From assembly GCF_001898315.1 (NCBI RefSeq), contig NZ_MKTQ01000009.1, positions 201,127 through 265,126 of the forward strand: DNA of 64,000 nucleotides. Direction: 5' to 3'. The position numbers and the translations under genes were made by a program. The stretch is from Microbacterium sp. 70-16. Its GTDB lineage: Bacteria > Actinomycetota > Actinomycetes > Actinomycetales > Microbacteriaceae. Every line of letters starts with the position of its first letter. Positions within the stretch are counted from its first letter, which is position 1. Shown here piece after piece: positions 16,747 through 25,776 of the stretch. The notes beneath the pieces are model-generated. The model was not told the DNA's origin and made no database searches. It was given only the letters and a program-made list of their open reading frames with translations.

Positions 16747-18378
16747 TCAGTGCTCGACGGCCTTCTCCGCTCCGTAGCCGGTGAGCGACCGTACCTCCAT
16801 CTCGGCGGCCTTGCGCGGGTCTTCCGCCTTGCGCGATGTGACCGAGCCGAGCCAGCCGAGGAAGAACCCGAGCGGGATCGACACGATGCCGGGGTTGTTC
16901 AGCGGCCAGATCGCGGTGCCGACGTTCTTGAACACGCTCGTCTCGGTGCCCCAGAACACCGGAGACAGAACGATCAGGATGATCGCCGCAGCGAGACCCC
17001 CGTACATGCTCCAGACCGCACCGCGGGTCGTGAACTTGCGCCAGAACAGCGAGTACAGGATCGTCGGCAGATTCGCCGAAGCAGCCACCGCGAAGGCCAG
17101 CGCCACCAGGAACGCGACGTTCTGGCCCTGCACGCCGATGCCACCGAGGATCGCGAGGATGCCGATGACGATCACCGTCCGGCGCGCGACCTTGACCTCA
17201 CCGTCCGGCGGGACGTTGCCCTTCTTCACGACGTTCGCGTAGATGTCGTGCGCGAACGAGGCCGCGGCCGTGATCGTGAGGCCGGCGACGACCGCGAGGA
17301 TCGTTGCGAAGGCGACCGCCGAGATGAACCCGAGCAGCAGCGGACCGCCGAGCGCCTGCGCAAGCAGGGGCGCGGCCGAGTTGACGCCGCCGGGGGCGGC
17401 CTTGATGGTGTCCGAACCGACGAGCGCACCGGCGCCGTAGCCGAGCACGAGGGTCAGCAGGTAGAACAGGCCGATCAGCCAGATCGCCCAGACGACCGAC
17501 CGGCGCGCCTCCTTCGCCGTGGGCACCGTGTAGAAGCGCATCAGCACGTGCGGCAGACCCGCTGTGCCGAGCACGAGCGCGATCGCGAGGGAGATGAAGT
17601 CCCACGGGTTCTTGCCGTACTGCAGGCCGGGTCCGAGGATGGCATCCTTCGGGTCGGTCGTCGACGCGGCGACGGCCGACTCGAGCAGCGTGTTGAAGTT
17701 GAAGCCGTTGATCGCGAGCACCCAGATCGTCATGACGATCGCCCCGCCGATCAGCAGGAACGCCTTGACGATCTGCACCCAGGTCGTGCCCTTCATACCG
17801 CCGATGAGCACGTAGACGATCATCAGCACGCCCACGACGGCGACGACGATCGACTGTCCGATCTGCTCGTGGATGCCCAGCAGCAGCGACACGAGCCCGC
17901 CGGCGCCGGCCATCTGCGCGAGCAGGTAGAAGAAGCAGACGGCGAGGGTCGTGATGGCGGCCGCCATCCGCACCGGGCCCTGCTTGAGACGGAACGACAG
18001 CACGTCGGCCATCGTGAACTTGCCGGTGTTGCGCATGAGCTCGGCGACGAGCAGCAGGGCGACGAGCCAGGCGACGAGGAAGCCGATGGAGTAGAGGAAC
18101 CCGTCGTAGCCGTTGATCGCGATCGCGCCGACGATTCCGAGGAAGGATGCCGCCGACAGGTAATCTCCGGCGATCGCGAAGCCGTTCTGAGGCCCCGTGA
18201 ACGAGCGGCCGGCGGCGTAGTAGTCCGCCGCCGTCTTGTTGTTGCGGCTCGCGCGGATGACGATGAACAGTGTCACCGCGACGAACGCGCCGAAGATCGA
18301 GATGTTGAGAACCGGGTTGTTCTCAGCGGCCGCGGCGGGCGCTGCGGCGACGACGTCCTGAGCATGGCGGAGGATCAC
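16747..18378 (-). CDS. actP: Sodium:solute symporter, cation/acetate (ActP/MctC) type
   Basis: 543 residues, about 13 transmembrane segments of the SSS family. It takes up short-chain monocarboxylates with Na+ or H+. Typical stretches: AADYYAAGRSFTGPQNGFAI, AGDYLSAASFLGIVG, GGMKGTTWVQIVKAFLL and GTAGLPHVLMRFYTVPTAKE. The GTG start overlaps the stop of the DUF485 gene (GTGA), the usual YjcH-ActP arrangement. Substrate (acetate, pyruvate or propionate) is inferred from the family. Confidence 0.9.
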   Translation of the reverse strand: MILRHAQDVVAAAPAAAAENNPVLNISIFGAFVAVTLFIVIRASRNNKTAADYYAAGRSFTGPQNGFAIAGDYLSAASFLGIVGAIAINGYDGFLYSIGFLVAWLVALLLVAELMRNTGKFTMADVLSFRLKQGPVRMAAAITTLAVCFFYLLAQMAGAGGLVSLLLGIHEQIGQSIVVAVVGVLMIVYVLIGGMKGTTWVQIVKAFLLIGGAIVMTIWVLAINGFNFNTLLESAVAASTTDPKDAILGPGLQYGKNPWDFISLAIALVLGTAGLPHVLMRFYTVPTAKEARRSVVWAIWLIGLFYLLTLVLGYGAGALVGSDTIKAAPGGVNSAAPLLAQALGGPLLLGFISAVAFATILAVVAGLTITAAASFAHDIYANVVKKGNVPPDGEVKVARRTVIVIGILAILGGIGVQGQNVAFLVALAFAVAASANLPTILYSLFWRKFTTRGAVWSMYGGLAAAIILIVLSPVFWGTETSVFKNVGTAIWPLNNPGIVSIPLGFFLGWLGSVTSRKAEDPRKAAEMEVRSLTGYGAEKAVEH

Positions 18379-18725
18379 AGCGCGGCCTCCTGGCGCTCGA
18401 GGTCTTCACGGATCTCCGCGGTGAGCGGATCGAGCCTGCGGTTCGCGTACGAGACGTAGCCCATCGTGATCGCGAAGGTCGTCACGAACTGGCCGAGCCC
18501 CAGCAGCAGGCCGATCGTGATGTCGCCCCAGACCTTGGTCGCCATGAACTCGGTCGCGAACGACGAGAGCAGCACGTAGGCGAAGTACCAGACGAGGAAG
18601 GCGATGGTCAGCGGCCAGACGAAGCTGCGATGGCGGCGTTTCAGCTCGACGTAGCGCGCGGACTCCTCCTCGGCGACGTAGTCGATGCCGCCCGTCGGGG
18701 CGGCGTCGCGGGGTGTGACGGACAT
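18375..18725 (-). CDS. DUF485 membrane protein (YjcH-like symporter partner)
   Basis: 116 residues, two transmembrane segments (FVWPLTIAFLVWYFAYVLL and ITIGLLLGLGQFVTTFAITM). DUF485 proteins are encoded directly before acetate permeases and are thought to assist them. AAGGAGG sits just before the ATG. The stop overlaps the symporter start. Confidence 0.9.
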   Translation of the reverse strand: MSVTPRDAAPTGGIDYVAEEESARYVELKRRHRSFVWPLTIAFLVWYFAYVLLSSFATEFMATKVWGDITIGLLLGLGQFVTTFAITMGYVSYANRRLDPLTAEIREDLERQEAAL

Positions 18726-18851
18726 GTGGCCTCCTTGCCAGATGCGGGGGTGCGACGGTGCACCACGACCGGTCGACGTCGACGGGCCGCGTGGTATCGT
18801 CGACGCTACGAAAACGAGTGACGAAGCTGTCACCCCCGGAAGTAGGTAGCG

Positions 18852-19706
18852 GTGAAGGCAGTCGGATCCCTCGCGTCCGAGGACGATCTGCTCGCGAACG
18901 CGGTCGGCGACCTCGTGACGCGAACCGGACTGCCCGTCGCATTCGGCGGGTTCGAGAGATCGCACGCCGTCGAGGTCACCGCGGTCGTCGGCAATCGCAC
19001 GCCGCACCTGTCCGGACTCGTGGTCCACGCGTCGCGAGGCCTCGGAGGGCGCGCGCTCGTCGAACGCCGTCCGCGGCTCGCGCTCGACTACCGTTCGTCG
19101 CGCAACATCACGCACGATTACGACCGTGCTGTGCTCGGCGAGGGCATCTCGACGCTGTTCGCCGTTCCGGTGATGGTGTCGGGGCGGGCGCGCGGCGTCC
19201 TCTACTGCGGGTCGTGGGCGGCGTCGCCGTTCGGCGAGTCGATCGCGCGGACGGCGCTGCGGGTGGCATCCGACCTGGCGACCGAGTTGCGCGTGCGCGA
19301 GGAGGTCTCCCGTCGCCTCTCACTCACGGCACCCGCTCCCGCACTGCTGGGTCTCGACGCGCCGGCGCGCGAGCAGCTGCGCGAGAGCTACGCGGAGCTT
19401 CGCCGGATCGGCGCGGAGGTCGCCGACGCCGGCATCCGCGCTCGCCTCGCCGAGATCGAGCGGCGCCTCGCGACGCTGTCGAACGACGGAGCGGCGCAGG
19501 ATCCGCTCGACGTGAAGCTCTCGCCGCGCGAGACCGACGTGCTCGCGTGCGCCGCACTCGGGCACACCAACGCCGAGATCGCCGCGACGCTGAGCCTTCG
19601 CGAAGGCACGGTGAAGTCGTATCTGCAGTCGGCGATGGCGAAGCTGGATGCCGGCACCCGCCACGCCGCCGTCGCGAAGGCCCGCCGCGCGGGCCTGCTG
19701 CCCTGA
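18852..19706 (+). CDS. GAF-domain LuxR-type transcriptional regulator
   Basis: 284 residues. A GAF-like sensor (residues ~15-150; GRALVERRPRLALDYRSSRN, then GISTLFAVPVMVSGRARGVL), a helical linker, and a C-terminal LuxR HTH (~215-284; LSPRETDVLACAALGHTNAE, REGTVKSYLQSAMAKL). GTG start. Divergent from the DUF485-symporter operon with 126 bp between starts, so it is probably its regulator. The same layout occurs in actinobacterial propionate/acetate catabolic regulators. The ligand is unknown. Confidence 0.85.
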   Translation: MKAVGSLASEDDLLANAVGDLVTRTGLPVAFGGFERSHAVEVTAVVGNRTPHLSGLVVHASRGLGGRALVERRPRLALDYRSSRNITHDYDRAVLGEGISTLFAVPVMVSGRARGVLYCGSWAASPFGESIARTALRVASDLATELRVREEVSRRLSLTAPAPALLGLDAPAREQLRESYAELRRIGAEVADAGIRARLAEIERRLATLSNDGAAQDPLDVKLSPRETDVLACAALGHTNAEIAATLSLREGTVKSYLQSAMAKLDAGTRHAAVAKARRAGLLP

Positions 19707-19812
19707 CGAGGCTGCTGCCGGCTCGTGCTTCGGCTGGTAATCGTGGCTGGCTCCCCCGCGCTGAGACCGCCGCGACTGCCACCTGCCGATGCCGCGCGGT
19801 GCGGCATCCCAC

Positions 19813-19818
19813 TAGGCT
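19813..19818 (+). promoter_or_regulatory. -10 element of a leaderless lsr2 promoter
   Basis: TAGGCT, then six bases, then the ATG at 19825. Confidence 0.5.
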
Positions 19819-19824
19819 CGCCCC

Positions 19825-20208
19825 ATGGCCCGCAGAATCGTGCATCAGCTCGTCGACGACCTGGACGGCACCGTCCTGGAGGTTGGATCTGGCGAGACCG
19901 TCCTGTTCTCTCTCGACGGCACCGCCTACGAGATCGACCTCACCGACGACAACGCCGCGGCGCTGCGCGAGGCGCTCGCGCCTTTCATCGCGGCGGGGCG
20001 CTCGGTGTCGGCGCGGGGCGCGGGCACACGCGGCGTGTCGGCCGGCAGCCCCCGCGGCACCGCCGGAAGCTCCACGCGTCGGCAGAAGCGCGCCGGCCAG
20101 CGCGACTACGCGCCGGTGCGCGAGTGGGCGGCCCAGAACGGGTACACGGTCTCTGAGCGCGGGCGGATCCCCGCCGCCGTGCTCGAGGCATACGACGCGG
20201 CCCACTGA
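19825..20208 (+). CDS. lsr2: Lsr2-family nucleoid-associated protein / xenogeneic silencer
   Basis: 127 residues. N-terminal oligomerisation domain (HQLVDDLDGTVLE, FSLDGTAYEIDLTDDNAAAL) and a C-terminal DNA-binding domain (VREWAAQNGYTVSERGRIPA) that reads AT-rich minor grooves. The linker here is Ser/Gly/Arg-rich. Lsr2 silences acquired AT-rich DNA, which makes the AT-rich patches of the island at 25-59 kb likely targets. Confidence 0.94.
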   Translation: MARRIVHQLVDDLDGTVLEVGSGETVLFSLDGTAYEIDLTDDNAAALREALAPFIAAGRSVSARGAGTRGVSAGSPRGTAGSSTRRQKRAGQRDYAPVREWAAQNGYTVSERGRIPAAVLEAYDAAH

Positions 20209-20248
20209 GCCAGCGCCGCGCTTCGCCCGCCGCGGCCGGTGGCGCGCG

Positions 20249-21790
20249 TCAGCCGAGCGGCCCGTGCCGCACGATGCCGCTGGGCACTGATCCGCCGAAC
20301 AGCGCGTCGATGGTGACGAGCTGGAACCCGCGGTCGCGCAGGCTCGCGACGACCTGAGCGAAGACGCTCTCGGTCACGGGCTGGATGTCGTGCATCAGCA
20401 TGATCGTGCTCGGCTTGGGCCGGTCGATCGCGTAGCGCGCCAGGGCGGCGGCTTCGGGCCCCTCCCAGTCACGCGTGTCGACGCTCCACAGGATCGCGGG
20501 CTGCCCCGCGAGTTCGACGACGTGGTCGTCGACGTACCCGCCGGGCGGGCGGAAGATGTCGACGGGCTGCCCCGACAGTCGCTGCAGCAGTTCGCGTGTG
20601 TCGCCGAGCTGGGCCTGCACCTGGGCATCCGTCAGGTCTGTCAGGTACGGGTGGTCCCACGTGTGGTTGGCGACCTCGTGACCTTCGGCGGCGACGCGCG
20701 CGACGGTGTCGGCATGCCGCGAGGCGTTCTTGCCGAGCATGAAGAAGGTCGCCGCGGAGTGCTGGTCGCGCAGCACGTCGAGGAAGGTCGGAGTCAGCGT
20801 CGACGGGCCGTCGTCGAGGGTCATCGCCATGCACGGAACGAGGTCGCACGGCATCCGCTCGAACCCGGCACCGGCGCTGACGGGGCCCGAATAGGGGCCG
20901 GATGCCACGGCGACGGCTCGCCCCAGATCGCTGAGCGCGCCGCTGATCTCGTCGAGGGTGAACGTGACGAACAGCGGCCGCTGCGCGCCGCGGGCGTTCC
21001 AGCGCACGAGTCCGTCCAGCTCGGGCGCGTGCAGGTCGGCAGCAACGGGAACGGCGACGTCCCCACCCGCGAACCGTGCGGAGGCGAGGCTCTGCGTGAA
21101 CGCGGCGAGCTGCGCGTCGCCGGGCGGCTGCACGTCGGCGAGCGACAGGCTGCCGAAGTCGCGGCGCAGCGCGTCGACGGTCGCGACCCACACGGCCGCG
21201 GGGCCTTCGAACAGATCCGCCGCAGACCCGACCGCGCCGGTGGCGAGGTCGGTGTAGAAGGCCTGCGTGGTGTCGGAGGTGACCTCCCCGGCCGCGCCCG
21301 TGACGGTGCGCAGAATCTCACCGAACACCGTTCCGCGCGCCACCGTGATCTCGCACACGACGACGCTGCCCGTGCGATCGCCGAGAACGCTGGATGCCAC
21401 GGCCGTCGCCGCACCGGTAGCGCAGCCCCGCTCCCCCAGCCCCGCACCGGCGTCGAAGACGGCCGGCCGGTAGCTCGTGCCGGTGGTCGTCGCCTGCGTC
21501 GCGACGGCGCCGCGCACCACCTGCTCGATCGCGGCGTTGATCGGTTGGTCGCCGGGCAGCATCGCCCAGCGCGCGTCGATGCCGACGTCGTCGTTGCGCA
21601 GGCGCATCGCGACGGTGTCGGCCGTGGCAGCGGCGGTCGGGGCATCCGTCGTCACCTGGCCGACGACACTCCACGCGGCGGGCGTCCACTCCGTGCGCGG
21701 CGCCTCGGCGGCGCAGGCGGTCAGGATGCCGGTGGCAAGCGCCGCCACGGCGATCATCGCCGCGACCGGTCGCAGCCCTCGCCTGTTCAC
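20249..21790 (-). CDS. Polysaccharide deacetylase (NodB-domain) lipoprotein
   Basis: 513 residues. A lipoprotein signal peptide with lipobox LTAC at ~residue 23-26, an N-terminal domain of unknown fold (~30-300), then a NodB deacetylase domain: TLDDGPSTLTPTFLDVL (motif 1), NHTWDHPYLTDLTD (metal-binding HxxxH) and FRPPGGYVDDHV (motif 3). Predicted to act outside the membrane on peptidoglycan or another wall polymer. The GTG start overlaps the stop of the upstream gene (GTGA). Confidence 0.87.
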   Translation of the reverse strand: MNRRGLRPVAAMIAVAALATGILTACAAEAPRTEWTPAAWSVVGQVTTDAPTAAATADTVAMRLRNDDVGIDARWAMLPGDQPINAAIEQVVRGAVATQATTTGTSYRPAVFDAGAGLGERGCATGAATAVASSVLGDRTGSVVVCEITVARGTVFGEILRTVTGAAGEVTSDTTQAFYTDLATGAVGSAADLFEGPAAVWVATVDALRRDFGSLSLADVQPPGDAQLAAFTQSLASARFAGGDVAVPVAADLHAPELDGLVRWNARGAQRPLFVTFTLDEISGALSDLGRAVAVASGPYSGPVSAGAGFERMPCDLVPCMAMTLDDGPSTLTPTFLDVLRDQHSAATFFMLGKNASRHADTVARVAAEGHEVANHTWDHPYLTDLTDAQVQAQLGDTRELLQRLSGQPVDIFRPPGGYVDDHVVELAGQPAILWSVDTRDWEGPEAAALARYAIDRPKPSTIMLMHDIQPVTESVFAQVVASLRDRGFQLVTIDALFGGSVPSGIVRHGPLG

Positions 21791-22335
21791 GGCGCGACCT
21801 CGATGCGCGAGAGCAGCAGAGCGAGTTCAGCCTCGTAGGCGGTGCCCGGCCGGGCGAGGAACACGACGGCGGCGGCGCCGTCCACGACGGCACCGACGAT
21901 GGCATCCTCGCCGACGACGCGCGCGTGCACGACGGTCGCCGCGCCGATCGGCTCGCGGTCGAACGGCGCGACGGTGCCATCGACGAGGTCACGCGCGGCC
22001 TGCTCGGGGTCGACGCCGTGCGCGGCGGTGAGGTCCAGTTCGAAGGAACCGTCGGGGCTCGTGAGCGTCGTGTGCACGTCACCGGCGGAGTCGGAGACGT
22101 ACGACCAGCCGGCATCCACCGGCACCGTCGCCGTGACGCCGTCGCCGCGCAGCGCGATCGTCGTGTCCGTTGCGGCGATCTCTGTCGACGAGGCGCGGAT
22201 GATCTGCGGGATGACCGTGATCGCGGCGAACGCGACCGCCGCGGTGACCGCGAGCCCGGCAAGGGTCGCCACGATCAGCGGGAGGCGGGATGCGCGGCGG
22301 GCCACAGTCTCGATGATGACAGACGCCGCAGACAT
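21787..22335 (-). CDS. Membrane-anchored hypothetical protein, partner of the deacetylase
   Basis: 182 residues. One N-terminal transmembrane anchor (LPLIVATLAGLAVTAAVAFAA) and an extracytoplasmic domain of ~140 residues (VPVDAGWSYVSDSAGDVHTT, then GAAAVVFLARPGTAYEAELA). The fold is not recognised with certainty, possibly LpqN-like. Coupled to the deacetylase by a GTGA overlap. Start at 22335 because the hydrophobic anchor follows at once; the longer frame is a shadow. Confidence 0.75.
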   Translation of the reverse strand: MSAASVIIETVARRASRLPLIVATLAGLAVTAAVAFAAITVIPQIIRASSTEIAATDTTIALRGDGVTATVPVDAGWSYVSDSAGDVHTTLTSPDGSFELDLTAAHGVDPEQAARDLVDGTVAPFDREPIGAATVVHARVVGEDAIVGAVVDGAAAVVFLARPGTAYEAELALLLSRIEVAP

Positions 22336-22399
22336 CGCCCGGCTGACGTTCGGGCGTCGCGCGACCCGGGCGCGCTGGTCGTGTGCAGCGGGGGCCGCC

Positions 22400-23680
22400 T
22401 CACCGAGCGGTGACAGCCTCCACCGGCACCGCCGGCCGCCGCCGTACGACGATCGACAGCACCGCCGCCACACCACAAAGGGCCGCTCCACCCCACCACG
22501 CGTAGGTGTAGGTGCCGAACACGTCGCGGATGACGCCGGCACCGAGCGCCGCCGCGGCGGCGCCGATCTGGTGCGCGGCGAACACCCAGCCGAACACGAT
22601 CGTGCCGTTCTCGCCGAAGATCTCGCGGCACAGGGCGGCGGTCGGCGGCACGGTGGCGACCCAGTCGAGGCCGTAGATGACGATGAACAGCACCATGCTG
22701 GGGTGGACGGCGTCCGACAGCAGCACCGGCAGCATGACCAGGCCGACGCCGCGGAACGCGTAGTAGGCGACGAGTAGCACGCGCGGGTCGAAGACATCGG
22801 TGAGCCAGCCCGAGGCGACGGTGCCGAGGATGTCGAAGACGCCGACGACGGCGAGCAGGCCGGCGGCCGTCGTCGTCGCCATGCCGTGATCGTGCGCGGA
22901 GGGGATGAAGTGGATGCCCACGAGGCCGTTCGTCGTGGCGCCGCAGATCGCGAACGCAATCGCCAGCGCCCAGAACGAGCGCGTCTTCGCCGCCTGCGCG
23001 AGTCCACTGAGCGCGCGACGCGCGGCGTTTCCGGTCGCGCGTGCGCGGGGTGTGTGCGTCGCGGCATCCGCGCCATAGGGCAGCACGCCGCGGTCGGCGG
23101 GATCGTCGCGGAGGACGACGGCGACGATCGGTACGGCGGCGAGCGCGACGGCCGCGATCAGCAGCGACGCCACGCGTCAGCCGGCGCTCTCGGCGAGGTC
23201 GGCGACGATCGGCAGGAACAGCAGTTGCCCCGTCGCCGAGCCTGCGGTGAGGATGCCCATGACAAGACCTCGCCGCGCGACGAACCAGCGGTCGGCGATC
23301 GTGGCCGCGAACACGAGGGCCATCGATCCGGTGCCGAGCCCGATGAGCACGCCCCAGAACACGACGAGCTGCCACGACTGGGTGACGAGCACGCTGCCGC
23401 CGGCGCCGAGCGCGACCAGCGCGAGCGCCGTGGCGACGACGTGGCGGATGCCGAACCGATCCATGAGCGCGGCGGCGAACGGGGCAGTGAGACCGTAGAG
23501 CAGCAGGTTGACACTGACGGCGAGCGACATCGATGTCGTCGACCAGCCGAACTCGACGTTCAGCGGCACCATGAGCGCGCCGGGCGCGGCGCGGAACCCT
23601 GCCGCCGCCAGGAGCGCAAGGAACGCGACGGCGGCGACCCACCACGCCGGGTGGATGCGGCGCACAGTGCTGGTGCTCAC
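22400..23680 (-). pseudogene. MFS transporter interrupted by one in-frame TGA
   Basis: A full 12-TM-like MFS protein is encoded in one frame from the GTG at 23680 (GAGGAG upstream) to 22400. The only break is a TGA codon at 23177-23179, between ...IVADLAESAG and RVASLLIAAVAL.... No base is gained or lost, so one TGG-to-TGA change (Trp, as in the usual G-W-R context) explains it. The two halves would be 167 and ~258 residues. Divergent from the HxlR regulator, which probably controls it. Confidence 0.85.
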
Positions 23681-23696
23681 TCGGACTCCTCGTTAG

Positions 23697-23713
23697 ACTT
23701 TCTTCAGCGAAGT
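23697..23713. promoter_or_regulatory. Possible HxlR operator between the MFS and HxlR genes
   Basis: A 17-bp imperfect palindrome (ACTT, nine bases, AAGT) lies in the short gap between the two divergent genes, where an HxlR dimer would be expected to bind. Only four base pairs per arm are perfect. Confidence 0.3.
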
Positions 23714-23754
23714 TACATGACGCACCACGACTTCCGCCACTGAAAGGTCTGACG

Positions 23755-24246
23755 ATGGCTTTGAGGTCCGACTGGTCGACCGAGTTCTGCCCGATCCGGC
23801 GCGCGCTCGATGTTCTCGGCGATCCGTGGGTGCTGCTCATCGTGCGCGACGCGCTGCACGGCCGCGGGCGCTTCGACGCGCTGCGCGAGAATCTCGGGAT
23901 ATCTGAGGCCGTCCTCAGCCGTCGCCTGGGTGCGATGGTCGAGGCGGGCCTGCTCGTGCGGGTGCCTTATCGGGACGGTGCACGCACGCGTCACGAGTAC
24001 GCGGTGACGGATGCCGCGGCCGAGCTCCTGCCGATCCTGCAGCAGCTGGCCGTCTGGGGCGAGAAGCACACGGCGATGCCGCCCGGCGGCGCGCACATGG
24101 CGATGATCCACGAGGCGTGCGGGAGCGAGACCACGCAGGGTGAGATCTGCAGCGCGTGCGGCGAGGTGCTCACTGCGGATCAGATGGTGTGGGTCAAGCC
24201 GTGGCAGGGCACGCGCGAACACCTGGTGGGTGCGGCCGCCGGTTGA
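23755..24246 (+). CDS. HxlR-family transcriptional regulator
   Basis: 163 residues. Winged-helix HxlR domain: FCPIRRALDVLGDPWVLLIV, FDALRENLGISEAVLSRRL and the wing R-T-R-H-E-Y-A-V-T. The C-terminal extension carries a CSACGE zinc-knuckle-like pair. Ribosome site GAAAGG. Divergent from the broken MFS gene. Confidence 0.9.
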   Translation: MALRSDWSTEFCPIRRALDVLGDPWVLLIVRDALHGRGRFDALRENLGISEAVLSRRLGAMVEAGLLVRVPYRDGARTRHEYAVTDAAAELLPILQQLAVWGEKHTAMPPGGAHMAMIHEACGSETTQGEICSACGEVLTADQMVWVKPWQGTREHLVGAAAG

Positions 24247-24272
24247 ACGGTCGGGCGGATTCTGCGAGCGGT

Positions 24273-24500
24273 TTAGGGGCGCACGCGCACGCGGCGCCCT
24301 TCGGCCGCCACGACGTCGCCGACCTGCAGCTGGCGGCCGCGGCGGCGGTCGACCTCGCCGTTGACGGTCACGAGTCCGTCGATGATCGCTTCTTTCACAT
24401 CTCCACCTGAGTCGAAGACGCCCGCGAACTTCAGGAACTGCCCGAGGCGGATGCCATCACTGCCGATCGACACGTCCTCGATGGGCATCCCGTTTGTCAT
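24273..24500 (-). CDS. S4-domain RNA-binding protein (YaaA/RlbA-like)
   Basis: 75 residues, essentially one S4 domain: IRLGQFLKFAGVFDSGGDVK, GLVTVNGEVDRRRGRQLQVG. Such small S4 proteins bind structured RNA or ribosomal particles. The start at 24500 is favoured because TACCAT stands seven bases upstream (leaderless); an in-frame ATG at 24488 is possible. Confidence 0.85.
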   Translation of the reverse strand: MTNGMPIEDVSIGSDGIRLGQFLKFAGVFDSGGDVKEAIIDGLVTVNGEVDRRRGRQLQVGDVVAAEGRRVRVRP

Positions 24501-24607
24501 GTCGCCGATGGTAGTCGACGGCGACCTGCCCCGGGCCGGGCGCGGCGTCTGCGGCAGGTGCCGCCCGACGTTCACCGAGCGTTGGGTCGCGCGTCTGTGG
24601 TGAGGCG

Positions 24608-24613
24608 TAGGGT
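24608..24613 (+). promoter_or_regulatory. -10 element of a leaderless promoter for the endonuclease gene
   Basis: TAGGGT, then six bases, then the ATG at 24620. Confidence 0.5.
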
Positions 24614-24619
24614 CCTGGC

Positions 24620-25447
24620 ATGAGCGAAGTGCGCCCTGATATCACCGTCGCCGCGACCGGGTTCGACGTCGACTTCCTCGGCACGGCGACGCCGCTCCCC
24701 GCGCTGACGGAGTGGGCCGCCGCCGACACGCTGCGCGTGGACGGGTCGGAATGGCTCGACTACACGCACTTCTCGCTGTCGATGAGTCGTAGCCGCCGGC
24801 TTGCGCGCGTGGTCGCCTGGAACATCGACGGGGCGACGCTGAAAGACGTCTCGCGCTCGGGCATCCCGTTTCGTCCGGATCCGCGGATTCCCGAGAGCGC
24901 GCAGTTCGTCAACGACCTCTACGCCAACAATGACCTCGACCGCGGGCACGTCGCACGGCGCGCCGATCTGACGTGGGAACCGGGCGCCGGGCAGGCCAAC
25001 CGCGACTCGTTCTACTTCACCAACATCACCCCGCAGCTGAACGACTTCAACCAGGCCTCGCGCGGCGGTCTGTGGGGCCGGCTTGAAGACGATCTGCTCG
25101 CCGAGGCGAGGCTGACGGAGCAGCGGATCTCGGTGTTCGGTGGGCCGCTGCTCACTGACGCAGACCCCGTGTACCGGGATGCCGGCATCCCGACCGCGTA
25201 CTGGAAGATGTTCGTCTACCGCATCGACGGCGAGCTCAGGCTGCAGGGATTCCTGCTGCGCCAGAACCTCGACCGGCTCGAGACCTCGGCCTTTCCGACG
25301 GAGAAATGGGCGATGTACGCCTACTCGACCGAGCAGCTGCGCGTGGCCGCGGGCGTGGACTTCGGGGCGTACACGGGGTGGGAGCGGGCGCGGCAGGCGG
25401 CGGTTGGGGCCGCAGAGTGGGGCCCGCTGTCGGCGGTTGAGTGGTGA
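24620..25447 (+). CDS. DNA/RNA non-specific (beta-beta-alpha metal) endonuclease
   Basis: 275 residues. NUC1-type nuclease with the catalytic DRGH motif (NNDLDRGHVARRADL, ~residue 114), the metal-binding Asn in FYFTNITPQLNDFNQ, and GGPLLTDADPVY. No signal peptide is visible, so it appears cytoplasmic, unlike many family members. It is the last chromosomal gene before the inserted element; its stop is 14 bp from the distal att repeat. Confidence 0.87.
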   Translation: MSEVRPDITVAATGFDVDFLGTATPLPALTEWAAADTLRVDGSEWLDYTHFSLSMSRSRRLARVVAWNIDGATLKDVSRSGIPFRPDPRIPESAQFVNDLYANNDLDRGHVARRADLTWEPGAGQANRDSFYFTNITPQLNDFNQASRGGLWGRLEDDLLAEARLTEQRISVFGGPLLTDADPVYRDAGIPTAYWKMFVYRIDGELRLQGFLLRQNLDRLETSAFPTEKWAMYAYSTEQLRVAAGVDFGAYTGWERARQAAVGAAEWGPLSAVEW

Positions 25448-25460
25448 TTCAGAAGCAAGA

Positions 25461-25479
25461 CCCCTGGAGGGATTCGAAC
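25461..25479 (+). repeat. Distal attachment site (19-bp direct repeat)
   Basis: cccctggagggattcgaac, identical to 59184-59202 inside tRNA-Arg(CCT). Only the tRNA 3' end is duplicated here; no tRNA can be folded. Confidence 0.9.
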
Positions 25480-25515
25480 ACGTTTTGAGCATTTTGCATA
25501 GCGACCTCAATCGAC

Positions 25516-25541
25516 AAAATCCGCGGAATTACGCGGATTTT
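25516..25541. terminator. Bidirectional terminator-like hairpin near the left element end
   Basis: A perfect 10-bp stem, aaaatccgcg/cgcggatttt, with loop gaatta. A/T ends on both sides would give U-runs in either direction, insulating the element from the chromosome. Confidence 0.7.
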
Positions 25542-25590
25542 CTTGATGCCTCCGACATCATACGACGTCTGAAAACAGCCAACGGCAAAC

Positions 25591-25610
25591 CAAATGCGGG
25601 CAAAAAGCGG
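25591..25610 (+). repeat. Left copy of 20-bp end repeat (putative integrase arm site)
   Basis: caaatgcgggcaaaaagcgg, identical to 59097-59116 at the other end of the element, same orientation. Confidence 0.75.
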
Positions 25611-25704
25611 CCACGAATCACCAGTGCTGGTGGGGTGCTCAGGCGTATGCCAAAAGTGAATGCGGCCACGAACGAATTCACCCTGTGGATAACTTCGCGA
25701 TTTT

Positions 25705-25717
25705 GAGCAGATTGCTC
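25705..25717 (+). repeat. Left copy of 13-bp end palindrome
   Basis: gagcagattgctc (GAGCA-gat-TGCTC), identical to 58981-58993. It resembles the half-sites of the regulator operators at 26417-26488. Confidence 0.6.
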
Positions 25718-25776
25718 GCGTTGAAGGATGCTGTTTAGCAATGTGCAGAAACGCAGTTTGATGCGTCAGTTCGCCG

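Noticed and set aside
22400..23680. Two separate MFS genes
   Set aside because: Both parts are in the same frame, separated by one stop codon, and together make one normal-length transporter.
25461..25479. A second tRNA gene at the left border
   Set aside because: Only 19 bases match the tRNA 3' end and no cloverleaf can be formed; it is an attachment-site copy.
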